A stretch of DNA of 31,715 nt from JACKAN01 sp964502735 (GTDB lineage: Bacteria; Bdellovibrionota; Bdellovibrionia; Bdellovibrionales; UBA1609). Made by a program: the position numbers and the translations under genes. The DNA is taken from assembly GCA_964502735.1 (NCBI GenBank), contig CAZCYD010000034.1:1-31715 (forward strand), given 5' to 3'. The notes under the pieces were generated by a model. The model was not told the origin of the DNA, ran no database searches, and was given only the letters and a program-made list of their open reading frames with translations. Below are positions 1-7,993 of this stretch, in pieces (positions within the stretch are counted from its first letter, which is position 1; every line of letters starts with the position of its first letter).

Positions 1-135
1 GTCTGGAAAGTAACTCCTTAATAAAACTAGTAACTCTCATTTTGAGGCAATTCGTGGATCAAATTCGGATCAATTCATACTTAAGTTATTTTTAAAAAAA
101 CCGATAAGATCCCATTATTTAATCTAGGACGTTAG

Positions 136-2363
136 ATGAGAAAGGTTGAGTTAAAACACCGATCGGGACTTTGTTTTAAGCAGAGATTAGCTTCTTTGCT
201 TGTCATAATTGTTGTGACAACCCCTGGATGCAAGCTCAACAGGTTGATTGAGTCTAATAGTAATTATAACTCTGACCTCCCGAGTTCCTCGCCACTTTTA
301 AATCCCCAATCTGTTGTGGGACAACCTCTATCTGAGAATATTATTCGAGTAACATGGGTTTCCAGCAATAGTTCTCAAAATAAGTATAGATTGATTTATA
401 AAGAGGGAAGTACACCGCCGACCTCATGTTTAGATCCTACTGGAATCAAAATGGATGACTTAACAGGTGACTTTGTTGAAGTTGTCGGCTTGAGCCCTAA
501 TACGGAATATAGCTTTCGGATATGTTCAAAATCTTTGTCACATCCAACCCTTTTTTCTCCTGGAAAAACTTTTGCAATTTCAACAGCAGATAACTCAGAA
601 ATTACTAATTTAAAATCGGAATGGGCGTCTGAAACAGAAATTGAACTTCAGTGGACAGACCCCACAGGGTTATTTGATGCTTACATTATCCACTATCAAA
701 TAGGAAAAATTCCACCAGTATCCTGTGAAGGGGGTATAGCAGTTTCCACAGATGATATTTCTGACTCTAAATATGTTATTGAAGGGCTGTCGCCTGGAAC
801 TTTATATGCGTTCAGAGTATGTGCTGTAAACTCTCTTCCTTCTTCTCCAGTAGTTTCAGATGGAAGTACCCGGTTAGAGGGAACTGGTGCTGACGTACCT
901 CTTATTATTGAGTGGAATACGAATAACACGAGTATGGGTTCCTCTTCTGGGAATCAGATAAAGCTTCCATTGGTTGAGGGGGGTGTATACAACTTTATAA
1001 TTGACTGGGGTGATGGGTCTTCGGATCATATCACATCTTGGGATGATGCAAACTCTATTCATACCTATGCTGTTGCAGGGGTTTATGTAACAGAAATTAC
1101 CGGAAAGTTTGATCGGTTTGCATTTGGGCCAACTGAAGATAGGTTAAAAATCGTAGACGTGACTCAGTGGGGCAATCAGATTTGGAAAACGATGAATCAG
1201 GCTTTTTTTTCAGCTCAAAACTTACAGATTTCTGCTGTTGACAGCCCAAACCTTCAGCGAGTGACTGACCTTGGTAGTATGTTTCATACAGCTACGGGAT
1301 TTAATCGAAGTATTAACCATTGGGATGTGTCTAACGTAACAAATATGAGCACTATGTTTTATATGGCTACAAGCTTTAATCAGCCATTGAATAGCTGGGA
1401 CACTTCCAATGTTACCAATATGAGTTTTATGTTTGCTAACGCCACTTCATTTAACCAACCAATAGGGAGTTGGGACACTTCCAATGTTACCAATATGCAT
1501 CGCATGTTTTACATGGCTACGAGTTTTAATCAGCCGTTAAATAGCTGGGATACATCCAAAGTGGTTGATATGTCGAGCATGTTTCAAAATGCAAATTTTA
1601 ATCAGCCTATAAATGGATGGAGCACCTCGAATGTAACTAATATGAATAGCATGTTTCGTTCTAGCAGTTTTGCTCAAGACTTAAACGAATGGGACACTTC
1701 TAAAGTTACGGATATGAGCTTTATGTTTTATCTCGCGGGTACGTTTAATAATTCTATTGGAGATTGGGACACCTCTAATGTTACAACTATGAGTCATATG
1801 TTCTACCTAGCTAGTGGTTTCAATCAGCCTTTAGAATCGTGGGACACTTCTNNNNNNNNNNNNNNNNNNNNNNNNNNNNNNNNNNNNNNNNNNNNNNNNN
1901 NNNNNNNNNNNNNNNNNNNNNNNNNNNNNNNNNNNNNNNNNNNNNNNNNNNTAGTTTTAACCATCCCTTAAACTCTTGGAATACTTCAAATGTGACTACT
2001 ATGAATGGTATGTTCTACCTAGCTAGTGGTTTCAATCAGCCTTTAGAATCGTGGGACACTTCTAAAGTTGTGGACATGAGTTTTATGTTTTTCTCGGCCA
2101 GTAGTTTTAACCATCCCTTAAACTCTTGGAATACTTCAAATGTGACTACTATGAATAGTATGTTTCGACTTGCCAGTAACTTTGACAGGCCCCTTAATAA
2201 TTGGAATACATCTAGTGTTACGGACATGAGGCAAATGTTTCGGTCAAATGCCTCTTTTAATCAAGATATTAGTATGTGGAACACAGAAGGTGTGACTTTA
2301 AGTGGAGATTTTGATTTAGACTCAAACCCTTCATGGGTGGCTGGGCATAAACCAAGCTTTTAG
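136..2363 (+). CDS. BspA-like (DUF285) repeat surface lipoprotein with FN3-like domains, split by assembly gap
   Basis: Probable outer-surface lipoprotein. A lipoprotein signal peptide ends in TTPGC with the acylated Cys at residue 32. Two fibronectin III-like domains follow (about residues 58-145 and 155-245; both carry GLSPxTxYxFRxC). Next is a stretch with DWGDGSS, typical of the region preceding DUF285 repeats, and then 25-residue repeats of the form FNQPLNSWDTSNVTNMSxMF from about residue 395. Seven full repeats lie before the run of N and four after it. The reading frame changes across the N run only because its length is arbitrary; a 38-base gap restores one frame. An AGGA ribosome site (126-129) precedes the ATG by 6 bases. 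DUF285/BspA proteins are known as surface adhesin-type proteins in many bacteria; the ligand here is unknown. The 3' end abuts the convergent nth gene with no spacer. Confidence 0.85.
1300..2330 (+). repeat. 75-bp DUF285 repeat array with a 150-bp higher-order unit
   Basis: Tandem 75-bp units (25 residues, consensus FNxPLxxWDTSNVTxMxxMF) run through the 3' half of the lipoprotein gene. Near the gap two adjacent units form a recent 150-bp duplication with almost no divergence, whereas outer units have diverged. This suggests ongoing expansion and contraction by slippage or recombination. Confidence 0.85.
1852..1951. other. Assembly gap of 100 N inside a near-identical repeat
   Basis: Exactly 100 N, the conventional size for a gap of unknown length. 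The 55 bases left of it match 2009-2063, and the 55 bases right of it match 2102-2156. In the intact copy those flanks are separated by 38 bases (2064-2101). The gap therefore most likely holds the same 38 bases, or 38 plus a multiple of the 150-bp repeat. Confidence 0.9.
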
Positions 2364-2981
2364 TTAAAACATCTGCTGGCAGAGCTCGCAGGTTGAGCCA
2401 TTGCATTTGCGAGCTGTGCAAACTTCGCGACCGTAAAAAATAATTTGCAAGTGTAGTTTGTTCCAAGATTTTTGTGGAAATATTTTTTTTAAATCCCGCT
2501 CGGTTTCTTCCACGTTCTTACCCTTTGTAAGTTTCCAGGCTTTGGCCAGTCTATGGATGTGTGTGTCCACAGGGAAGGCATCGTGGTTAAACGCCTGAGA
2601 CATAACAACAGAGGCGGTTTTGTGGCCCACTCCTGGCAAAGCTTCGAGGTCCTCAAAGCTTTCAGGAACTTTTCCCTGATGTTTTTCGATTAAAATTTTG
2701 GAAAGTTCGCTAATGGCCTTAGCTTTTCGAGGAGACAGCCCACAAGGTCTGATAATTTCTTGAATTTTTTCAACGGGAAGTTTAGCCATTTTATAGGGAT
2801 TGTCAGCTAACTTAAACAAATGAGGAGTAATGGTATTGACTCTTTTATCTGTGCATTGGGCTGAAAGAAGAACGGCAATCAAAAGTGTATAGGGGTCCTT
2901 ATGGTCTAGAGGGATAGGTGTTTCTGGAAATAGAGAGTTTAACCTTTTGTGTATAAGAACAGCTCTTTCTTTTTTTGTCAT
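2364..2981 (-). CDS. nth: Endonuclease III
   Basis: Base-excision repair DNA glycosylase/AP lyase acting on oxidised pyrimidines. At 205 residues it is close to the family length. The helix-hairpin-helix LPGVGHKTA (115-123) includes the catalytic Lys121, and VDTH supplies Asp139, matching Lys120/Asp138 of the E. coli enzyme. The C-terminal iron-sulfur region keeps four cysteines (188, 193, 198, 201), but their spacing is C-x4-C-x4-C-x2-C rather than the classical C-x6-C-x2-C-x5-C, and the protein ends four residues later. It lies 9 bases downstream of the HAD gene on the same strand, so the two are probably co-transcribed. No strong ribosome site is seen before the ATG. Confidence 0.93.
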   Translation of the reverse strand: MTKKERAVLIHKRLNSLFPETPIPLDHKDPYTLLIAVLLSAQCTDKRVNTITPHLFKLADNPYKMAKLPVEKIQEIIRPCGLSPRKAKAISELSKILIEKHQGKVPESFEDLEALPGVGHKTASVVMSQAFNHDAFPVDTHIHRLAKAWKLTKGKNVEETERDLKKIFPQKSWNKLHLQIIFYGREVCTARKCNGSTCELCQQMF

Positions 2982-2990
2982 AATAAAACT

Positions 2991-3782
2991 TTATGAGGTT
3001 AGGGTCGCGGAGTTGAGTTCTAATATGTGGTCGCAGAACTCTTTGAAGCCTTCGCCACGAGCCTTTTGACAGACAAACTTAGGGGGAGTGAGAAGCTCAA
3101 AGTCTCGGACATTAGCGACTCCAACAGAGTTGTCAAAAAAGCCAAACATAGGCTCATCATTGGGGGAGTCGCCAACAAAGGAAAACAGGTTTTGGTTGGC
3201 TTCTAAATTGATTTTTAGAACATCTTGGCAAAATTTTTTGCACATAGTGAGCTTGTCGTAGTTTCCAAACCAGCCGTTGACGTGAATGGAGCTAATTTTA
3301 GCTTGTGCACCGTGAGACTTAAATATATTTACGATTTTTTGTACAGAGGCTTCATCCAAAGGGGTTACATCTTCACAAAAGTCTATAGCCAAATCCATTA
3401 GTCTACAAAACTGATCAGAGGCAAGAGCGGAGCCGGGAACAGAGGAAAGGATTTCTTTTTTTATGACTTCCAACTTGTTTTGGTTACCTTGTCTTTCTTC
3501 TTCTGGTAGGGAAAAAGCTCGACACATTTTTCTATCTTGGTAATAAAAATAAAAGCCACCATTTTCACCGATTATACCTCGGACAGGCCATTGGCGAGCG
3601 ATAAGTTCACACCAACCCGCTGGGCGGCCGGTAACAGGTATGACCTCGATACCTGCGTTGTGGAGTTTCCATAGGCTCAAATAGGCTTCGGGTTGAAGCT
3701 GGCCATTATAAGTCAGCGTGTCATCGATATCGGTGAATACGTAGCGAACTTCCCTTGCCTTCAATTCTTTTAAAGTCTTCAT
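2991..3782 (-). CDS. HAD-superfamily (type IIB-like) phosphatase
   Basis: Cytosolic Mg-dependent phosphatase of the haloacid dehalogenase superfamily. Motif I is FTDIDDT (Asp18 nucleophile, Asp20 acid/base), motif II is the Thr of PVTGRP, and motif IV is GDSPNDEPMF. A cap of roughly 100 residues between motifs II and IV, together with the GDSPND form, resembles the Cof, sugar-phosphatase and mannosyl-3-phosphoglycerate phosphatase group. At 263 residues the size fits. The substrate cannot be told from sequence. It is upstream of nth and only 9 bases away, but no functional link is obvious. The ATG has no clear ribosome site. Confidence 0.8.
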   Translation of the reverse strand: MKTLKELKAREVRYVFTDIDDTLTYNGQLQPEAYLSLWKLHNAGIEVIPVTGRPAGWCELIARQWPVRGIIGENGGFYFYYQDRKMCRAFSLPEEERQGNQNKLEVIKKEILSSVPGSALASDQFCRLMDLAIDFCEDVTPLDEASVQKIVNIFKSHGAQAKISSIHVNGWFGNYDKLTMCKKFCQDVLKINLEANQNLFSFVGDSPNDEPMFGFFDNSVGVANVRDFELLTPPKFVCQKARGEGFKEFCDHILELNSATLTS

Positions 3783-3876
3783 GAGTCTGCTTTTACTGAG
3801 AAAACTGTGAATTGCAAGAGGTCACAAAAAACACGCCGCGTCGCTCTGGGGATATCTATCATATGGTGAAAAATAC

Positions 3877-3904
3877 TTGCACAAAGTTTAACAGACTCTA
3901 TTTT
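3877..3904 (+). promoter_or_regulatory. Candidate sigma70-type promoter for topA
   Basis: TTGCAC (3877-3882) and TATTTT (3899-3904) are separated by 16 bases. This would place a start near 3911 and give a leader of about 110 bases for topA. It is judged by eye only, in an AT-rich spacer. Confidence 0.3.
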
Positions 3905-3980
3905 ATTAAAAGGTTTAATAACACATGGGTATGTGCCTAATTAAGCCATTTTAATGTAACAGTCTTAAAGATTGTCAGTA

Positions 3981-4008
3981 TTAATATTTTATAATTAATA
4001 TTTTATAA
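3981..4008 (+). repeat. Perfect tandem 14-bp AT repeat upstream of topA
   Basis: TTAATATTTTATAA occurs twice head to tail (3981-3994 and 3995-4008), immediately before the topA ribosome-binding site. It could affect DNA melting or mRNA structure at the start of topA, or be neutral slippage. Confidence 0.9.
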
Positions 4009-4020
4009 AGGATGAATGGA

Positions 4021-6795
4021 ATGGCTAAAAAGGTTCTAGATGGAAAAAAACTGGTTATTGTGGAATCTCCCACAAAAGCCAAAACAATTCGAAAGTTCTT
4101 GGGTAAGGATTTTGCCGTCGAATCCTGTATGGGCCATGTCAGAGATTTACCTCAATCAGCAAAGGATATTCCCGAAAAAGTTAAAAAAGAGCCTTGGGCC
4201 AGTTTGGGTGTCAATGTTGAAGATCAATTTGATCCCGTCTACTGCATTCCTAAAACTAAAGTGAGGATAGTCAAAACTTTAAAAGACAAATTAAAGGACG
4301 CTGATGAACTTATACTCGCAACGGACGAAGACCGAGAAGGAGAGAGCATAAGTTGGCACCTTGTGGAGGTTTTAAAACCTAAGGTCCCAGTGAAGAGAAT
4401 GGTATTTCACGAGATCACTAAGCCGGCAATTGACAAAGCTCTTAATGAGTTTCGCGATATTGATCAAGACTTAGTCAAGGCTCAAGAAGCCCGGCGGATA
4501 TTGGATCGTCTAGTGGGTTACACAATTTCTCCGCTGCTTTGGAAAAAAGTGGCATATGGGTTGTCAGCCGGTCGAGTGCAATCGGTGGCGGTTCGTTTAA
4601 TTTCTGAAAGAGAGCATGAAAGAATCCGATTTAAAAAATCAGAATATTGGGGACTTAGTGGGTCTTGTGACAAAGCCGGAAAAGGCTTTGAATCTCGTCT
4701 GCTGAGTTATGCAAATAAGCGCGTGGCAACAGGTAAAGACTTTGATAGCGAAACAGGCAAACTCAGTGCCACTAAACAAGATCAGATCTTACATCTTAGT
4801 GAAGACTTTGTTCAAAAAATAATTGGCGAAGTTCAGGGAAAAAAATGGTCGGTAATTGAAGTTGAGGAAAAACCTGTATCTCGCAAGCCCTCACCGCCAT
4901 TTATAACTTCAACTCTTCAGCAGGAGGCCAACAGAAAACTTGGGTTCACAGCTAGAGAGACTATGCAAGTGGCCCAAAAATTATATGAGCAGGGTTTTAT
5001 TACTTATATGAGAACGGATTCTACATTTTTATCTGAGCAGGCGGTTTCAGCTTCTCGCCAGTGTATACAAGATCTCTATGGGAAATCTTATTTGCCGGAT
5101 AAATTTCGAGACTATGCTAGTAAAAAAGTTAAAGGAGCCCAGGAGGCTCACGAAGCTATTCGCCCAGCGGGTACTGAATTTGTGAAGCCCGAAGATGCGG
5201 GATTAAGTGGGGCTCAGTTTAAACTTTATGATTTAATTTGGAAAAGAACCATAGCCAGTCAGATGGTCAATGCCGAGCAAAAACAATTGAGTGTTAAGTT
5301 TCAGGTCGAACAAGCCATTTTTAACACATCAGGTATGACAATAGAGTTTCCTGGTTTTTTAAAAGCTTATGTTGAGGGATCAGATGATCCAGATGGCTCT
5401 ATTGAGGAAAGAGAAATTCGTTTGCCTCAAATGGCTGTCGGGGACTCCATCAACTGTAAAAAGTTAGAGGCCACTCAGCATGAAACTAAGCCTCCGGCTC
5501 GTTATACAGAAGCTAGTTTAGTTCAAAGAATGGAGAAGGATGGGATTGGTCGTCCCTCCACTTATGCCGCAATTATCAGTACGATTCAGGATCGAGGCTA
5601 TGTGAAAAAACAGGGCAATGCTCTTGTTCCCACATTTACAGCTTTGGTTGTGTCAAAACTATTGAGTCAGTATTTGCCCAATTATGTCGATGTGAACTTC
5701 ACTTCAGGCATGGAGAACTCTCTAGATGAGATTGCGCAAGGAAGCTTAGACTATGTTAAGTATTTAGACTCTATTTATTTTGGTGAAAGGGGCTTAAAGT
5801 CTTCTGTAGAAGTGCAAGAAAAGAAAATTCAGGACGAGACTTCTCGCTCTATTGAATTAGAAGGGTTGAACAATTTGAGCTTTCGTATAGGTCGCTATGG
5901 AGCTTATGTTTGCAAAGTCGACAAAGAAACTGGAGAAGAGGTTTGCGCCTCTTTACCTGAGAATCAGTTTCCCGGTGACATTACAGCTGAGGTGGCTAAT
6001 AAACTGATTGATCAAAAAACAAACGGCACAGATGCTTTAGGAAAGGACCCGGCAACAGGTTTGCCTGTTTACGTTTTGACTGGACGCTACGGGCCTTATG
6101 TGCAGCTTGGAGATATTGACGGAGAAAAGTCTAAACCCAAAAGAATGGCCATACCGCCAAGTATGAATCCTGATGAGCTTCAACTGGATCAGGCGCTAAA
6201 CTTATTAAGCCTGCCAAAGACGTTAGGACATCACCCGGATACGGAGAAAGAAATTAAAGTGGGCTTGGGACGCTTTGGTCCTTATGTTGTTCATGATGGA
6301 GACTTTAGATCTGTTCCTAAATCTGAAAGCCTTTTCACCTTAACTCTAGCTCGGGCATTGGAGTTATTGGCTCAGCCTAAAAAAGTGAGAGGGGGGTCTA
6401 CGCCACTAAAAGAGTTGGGAAAACATCCTTTAAATCAAGAAGAAATGGGCGTCTATTCTGGAAAATACGGTCCTTACATCAAGTGTGGAAAAGTGAATGT
6501 GTCTTTGCCTGACGATTTAGAGCCGGAAAACGTAACGACGGAAAAGGCTATAGAGCTTTTGGCGCCCAAACTCAGTCAAAAGTCCAAGTCAGGTCAAAAG
6601 CCCCAATCAGGTCAAAAGAAAGCGGCCCAAAAAGAGTCTAAGGCCACTAAGAAAAAAGCCCCTGCAAAAAAAACGTCGGTTAAAGCTAAAAAAGGGGGCG
6701 TCAAGTCTGCTAAAAGCGAGGAAAAACCAGCAGCCAAAAAGGTTATACGCAGAAAGTCTGGGACCACAGAAAAGGCTTCAACCGCAACAAATTAA
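4021..6795 (+). CDS. topA: DNA topoisomerase I
   Basis: Type IA topoisomerase that relaxes negative supercoils. The Toprim domain begins LVIVESPTKAKT and includes ATDEDREGE. The active-site Tyr is residue 329 in GFITYMRTDST, and EAHEAIRP and GIGRPSTYA are present. Instead of Cys4 zinc fingers, the C-terminal third carries four Topo_C-type repeats (GRYGAYV, GRYGPYV, GRFGPYV, GKYGPYI), followed by a Lys/Ala/Ser-rich basic tail of about 70 residues. The start at 4021 is chosen because AAAGGA (4007-4012) overlaps the upstream in-frame ATG at 4012 and is properly spaced for ATG 4021, giving MAKKVLDGKK; the length is 924 residues. The repeat type and basic tail resemble topoisomerases of several non-enteric phyla. 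A hairpin follows the gene. Confidence 0.97.
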   Translation: MAKKVLDGKKLVIVESPTKAKTIRKFLGKDFAVESCMGHVRDLPQSAKDIPEKVKKEPWASLGVNVEDQFDPVYCIPKTKVRIVKTLKDKLKDADELILATDEDREGESISWHLVEVLKPKVPVKRMVFHEITKPAIDKALNEFRDIDQDLVKAQEARRILDRLVGYTISPLLWKKVAYGLSAGRVQSVAVRLISEREHERIRFKKSEYWGLSGSCDKAGKGFESRLLSYANKRVATGKDFDSETGKLSATKQDQILHLSEDFVQKIIGEVQGKKWSVIEVEEKPVSRKPSPPFITSTLQQEANRKLGFTARETMQVAQKLYEQGFITYMRTDSTFLSEQAVSASRQCIQDLYGKSYLPDKFRDYASKKVKGAQEAHEAIRPAGTEFVKPEDAGLSGAQFKLYDLIWKRTIASQMVNAEQKQLSVKFQVEQAIFNTSGMTIEFPGFLKAYVEGSDDPDGSIEEREIRLPQMAVGDSINCKKLEATQHETKPPARYTEASLVQRMEKDGIGRPSTYAAIISTIQDRGYVKKQGNALVPTFTALVVSKLLSQYLPNYVDVNFTSGMENSLDEIAQGSLDYVKYLDSIYFGERGLKSSVEVQEKKIQDETSRSIELEGLNNLSFRIGRYGAYVCKVDKETGEEVCASLPENQFPGDITAEVANKLIDQKTNGTDALGKDPATGLPVYVLTGRYGPYVQLGDIDGEKSKPKRMAIPPSMNPDELQLDQALNLLSLPKTLGHHPDTEKEIKVGLGRFGPYVVHDGDFRSVPKSESLFTLTLARALELLAQPKKVRGGSTPLKELGKHPLNQEEMGVYSGKYGPYIKCGKVNVSLPDDLEPENVTTEKAIELLAPKLSQKSKSGQKPQSGQKKAAQKESKATKKKAPAKKTSVKAKKGGVKSAKSEEKPAAKKVIRRKSGTTEKASTATN

Positions 6796-6845
6796 GGCTG
6801 TTAGCCGCTTGACTCTTAGCCGTTTTAGTTCAGAGACTCAAAATC

Positions 6846-6870
6846 AAGACTTGGTTTTTTGCCAAGTCTT
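6846..6870 (+). terminator. Hairpin after topA, possible terminator
   Basis: A perfect 9-bp stem, AAGACTTGG/CCAAGTCTT, encloses a T-rich 7-base loop. The T-run is in the loop and only TTTGC follows, so termination strength is uncertain. The hairpin ends 14 bases before the next gene's ATG and could also affect that gene's translation. Confidence 0.5.
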
Positions 6871-6884
6871 TGCTATCTGGGAAT

Positions 6885-7772
6885 ATGGTTTTTAAAAGAC
6901 AGTTGCGGGGAAGTAGTCAATTAGAGCTAGCAATACCGAAGCCATTTGAGTTGGACAGAAATTTCCACAAGGGTGGTAGGAGCTTCTATTTTTTTGATTT
7001 TGACGACAATATCGCCTACCTGAGAACTCCCACATTTTTATTTCACAAGGATACAAAAAAAGAGCTGGTGATAACAAGTGGCGAATTTGCAAAAGTGGCT
7101 CCTTATATTGGGAAAAGTGGATTTTTAAAAGATTATGAAATTGACTTTGACGATAGAAGGGGAAGTTTTAGAAATTTTCGAGATCGGGATATCAATGCTC
7201 TTCATCGCATTGCCGGAAAAAAACAGTATTTTGTACAAGACTTAATGGAGGCTCTGGGCTGTCCAGACACGAAGTGGAAGGGGCCTTCTTGGTCTTGTTT
7301 TTATCATGCTGTACACAATCTTAGACCCATTTCCTTAATAACAGCTAGAGGGCATCACCCCGTAACAATTAAAAAGGGAATTAAGCAGTTTGTACGGGAC
7401 GGATTTTTGCCACAAGAACCAAATTATTTGTCGATCTACCCAGTTAATCATCCTCAAACAAGAAGTGAACTCTCAGATAGGAATGACGTTAGCGTGGCTG
7501 AGCTCAAACAAATTGCCATTAGAAAGTCTGTTGAAAAGGCTTTTATTAAGTATGGAGAGAATCCTCACCACCGCTTCGGAATGTCAGATGATGATCCACG
7601 AAATATTGAACTCATCATAGAAGAAATGATTGCCCTTAAAAAAGTTTATTCTGAAAATTCATTTTTTGTTATTGAGACACACAGTGGCCAGTATTATAAA
7701 AAAGAGATATTTGTGGACCATATTAAGTCACATAAAATTAAAAAACCCGAACAGCTTGATTTACCTTTGTAA
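6885..7772 (+). CDS. Atypical HAD-like protein with a DFDDN motif
   Basis: Soluble protein of 295 residues with no signal peptide or membrane segment. FYFFDFDDN (35-42) looks like HAD motif I with Asn where the usual Thr/Val stands. ISLITARG resembles motif II, and FGMSDDDPRNIE resembles the motif IV Asp cluster. The overall plan is HAD-like, but the middle part is unfamiliar. The start is taken at ATG 6885; the TTG at 6870 lies inside the hairpin stem. GGGA (6879-6882) is rather too close to be a good ribosome site. It follows topA by 89 bases. A phosphatase or phosphotransferase role is inferred from the motif set only, and the substrate is unknown. Confidence 0.6.
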   Translation: MVFKRQLRGSSQLELAIPKPFELDRNFHKGGRSFYFFDFDDNIAYLRTPTFLFHKDTKKELVITSGEFAKVAPYIGKSGFLKDYEIDFDDRRGSFRNFRDRDINALHRIAGKKQYFVQDLMEALGCPDTKWKGPSWSCFYHAVHNLRPISLITARGHHPVTIKKGIKQFVRDGFLPQEPNYLSIYPVNHPQTRSELSDRNDVSVAELKQIAIRKSVEKAFIKYGENPHHRFGMSDDDPRNIELIIEEMIALKKVYSENSFFVIETHSGQYYKKEIFVDHIKSHKIKKPEQLDLPL

Positions 7773-7993
7773 ATAATCTAAATCCTCGGATAAAATGCAT
7801 CAAAATTTCCTCAAACCCTTTTCTGGGGTGCTATGTAAGACTTTCTAAAAAATAACAAAGGGCTTTCATGTGTTACATAATGTTTATCTCGAAATTAGGC
7901 CCAGACAAAAGGATGAAATTTAGCAAAAATTGCGATAGAATACCAAACTGGTGCCGATAGAGTGATTGTCAAATCACATAAAAAAGGACGATT

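Noticed and set aside
1300..2330. Regular repeats that might suggest a CRISPR array
   Set aside because: The units are contiguous, 75 bp and in-frame coding repeats (DUF285), with no unique spacers.
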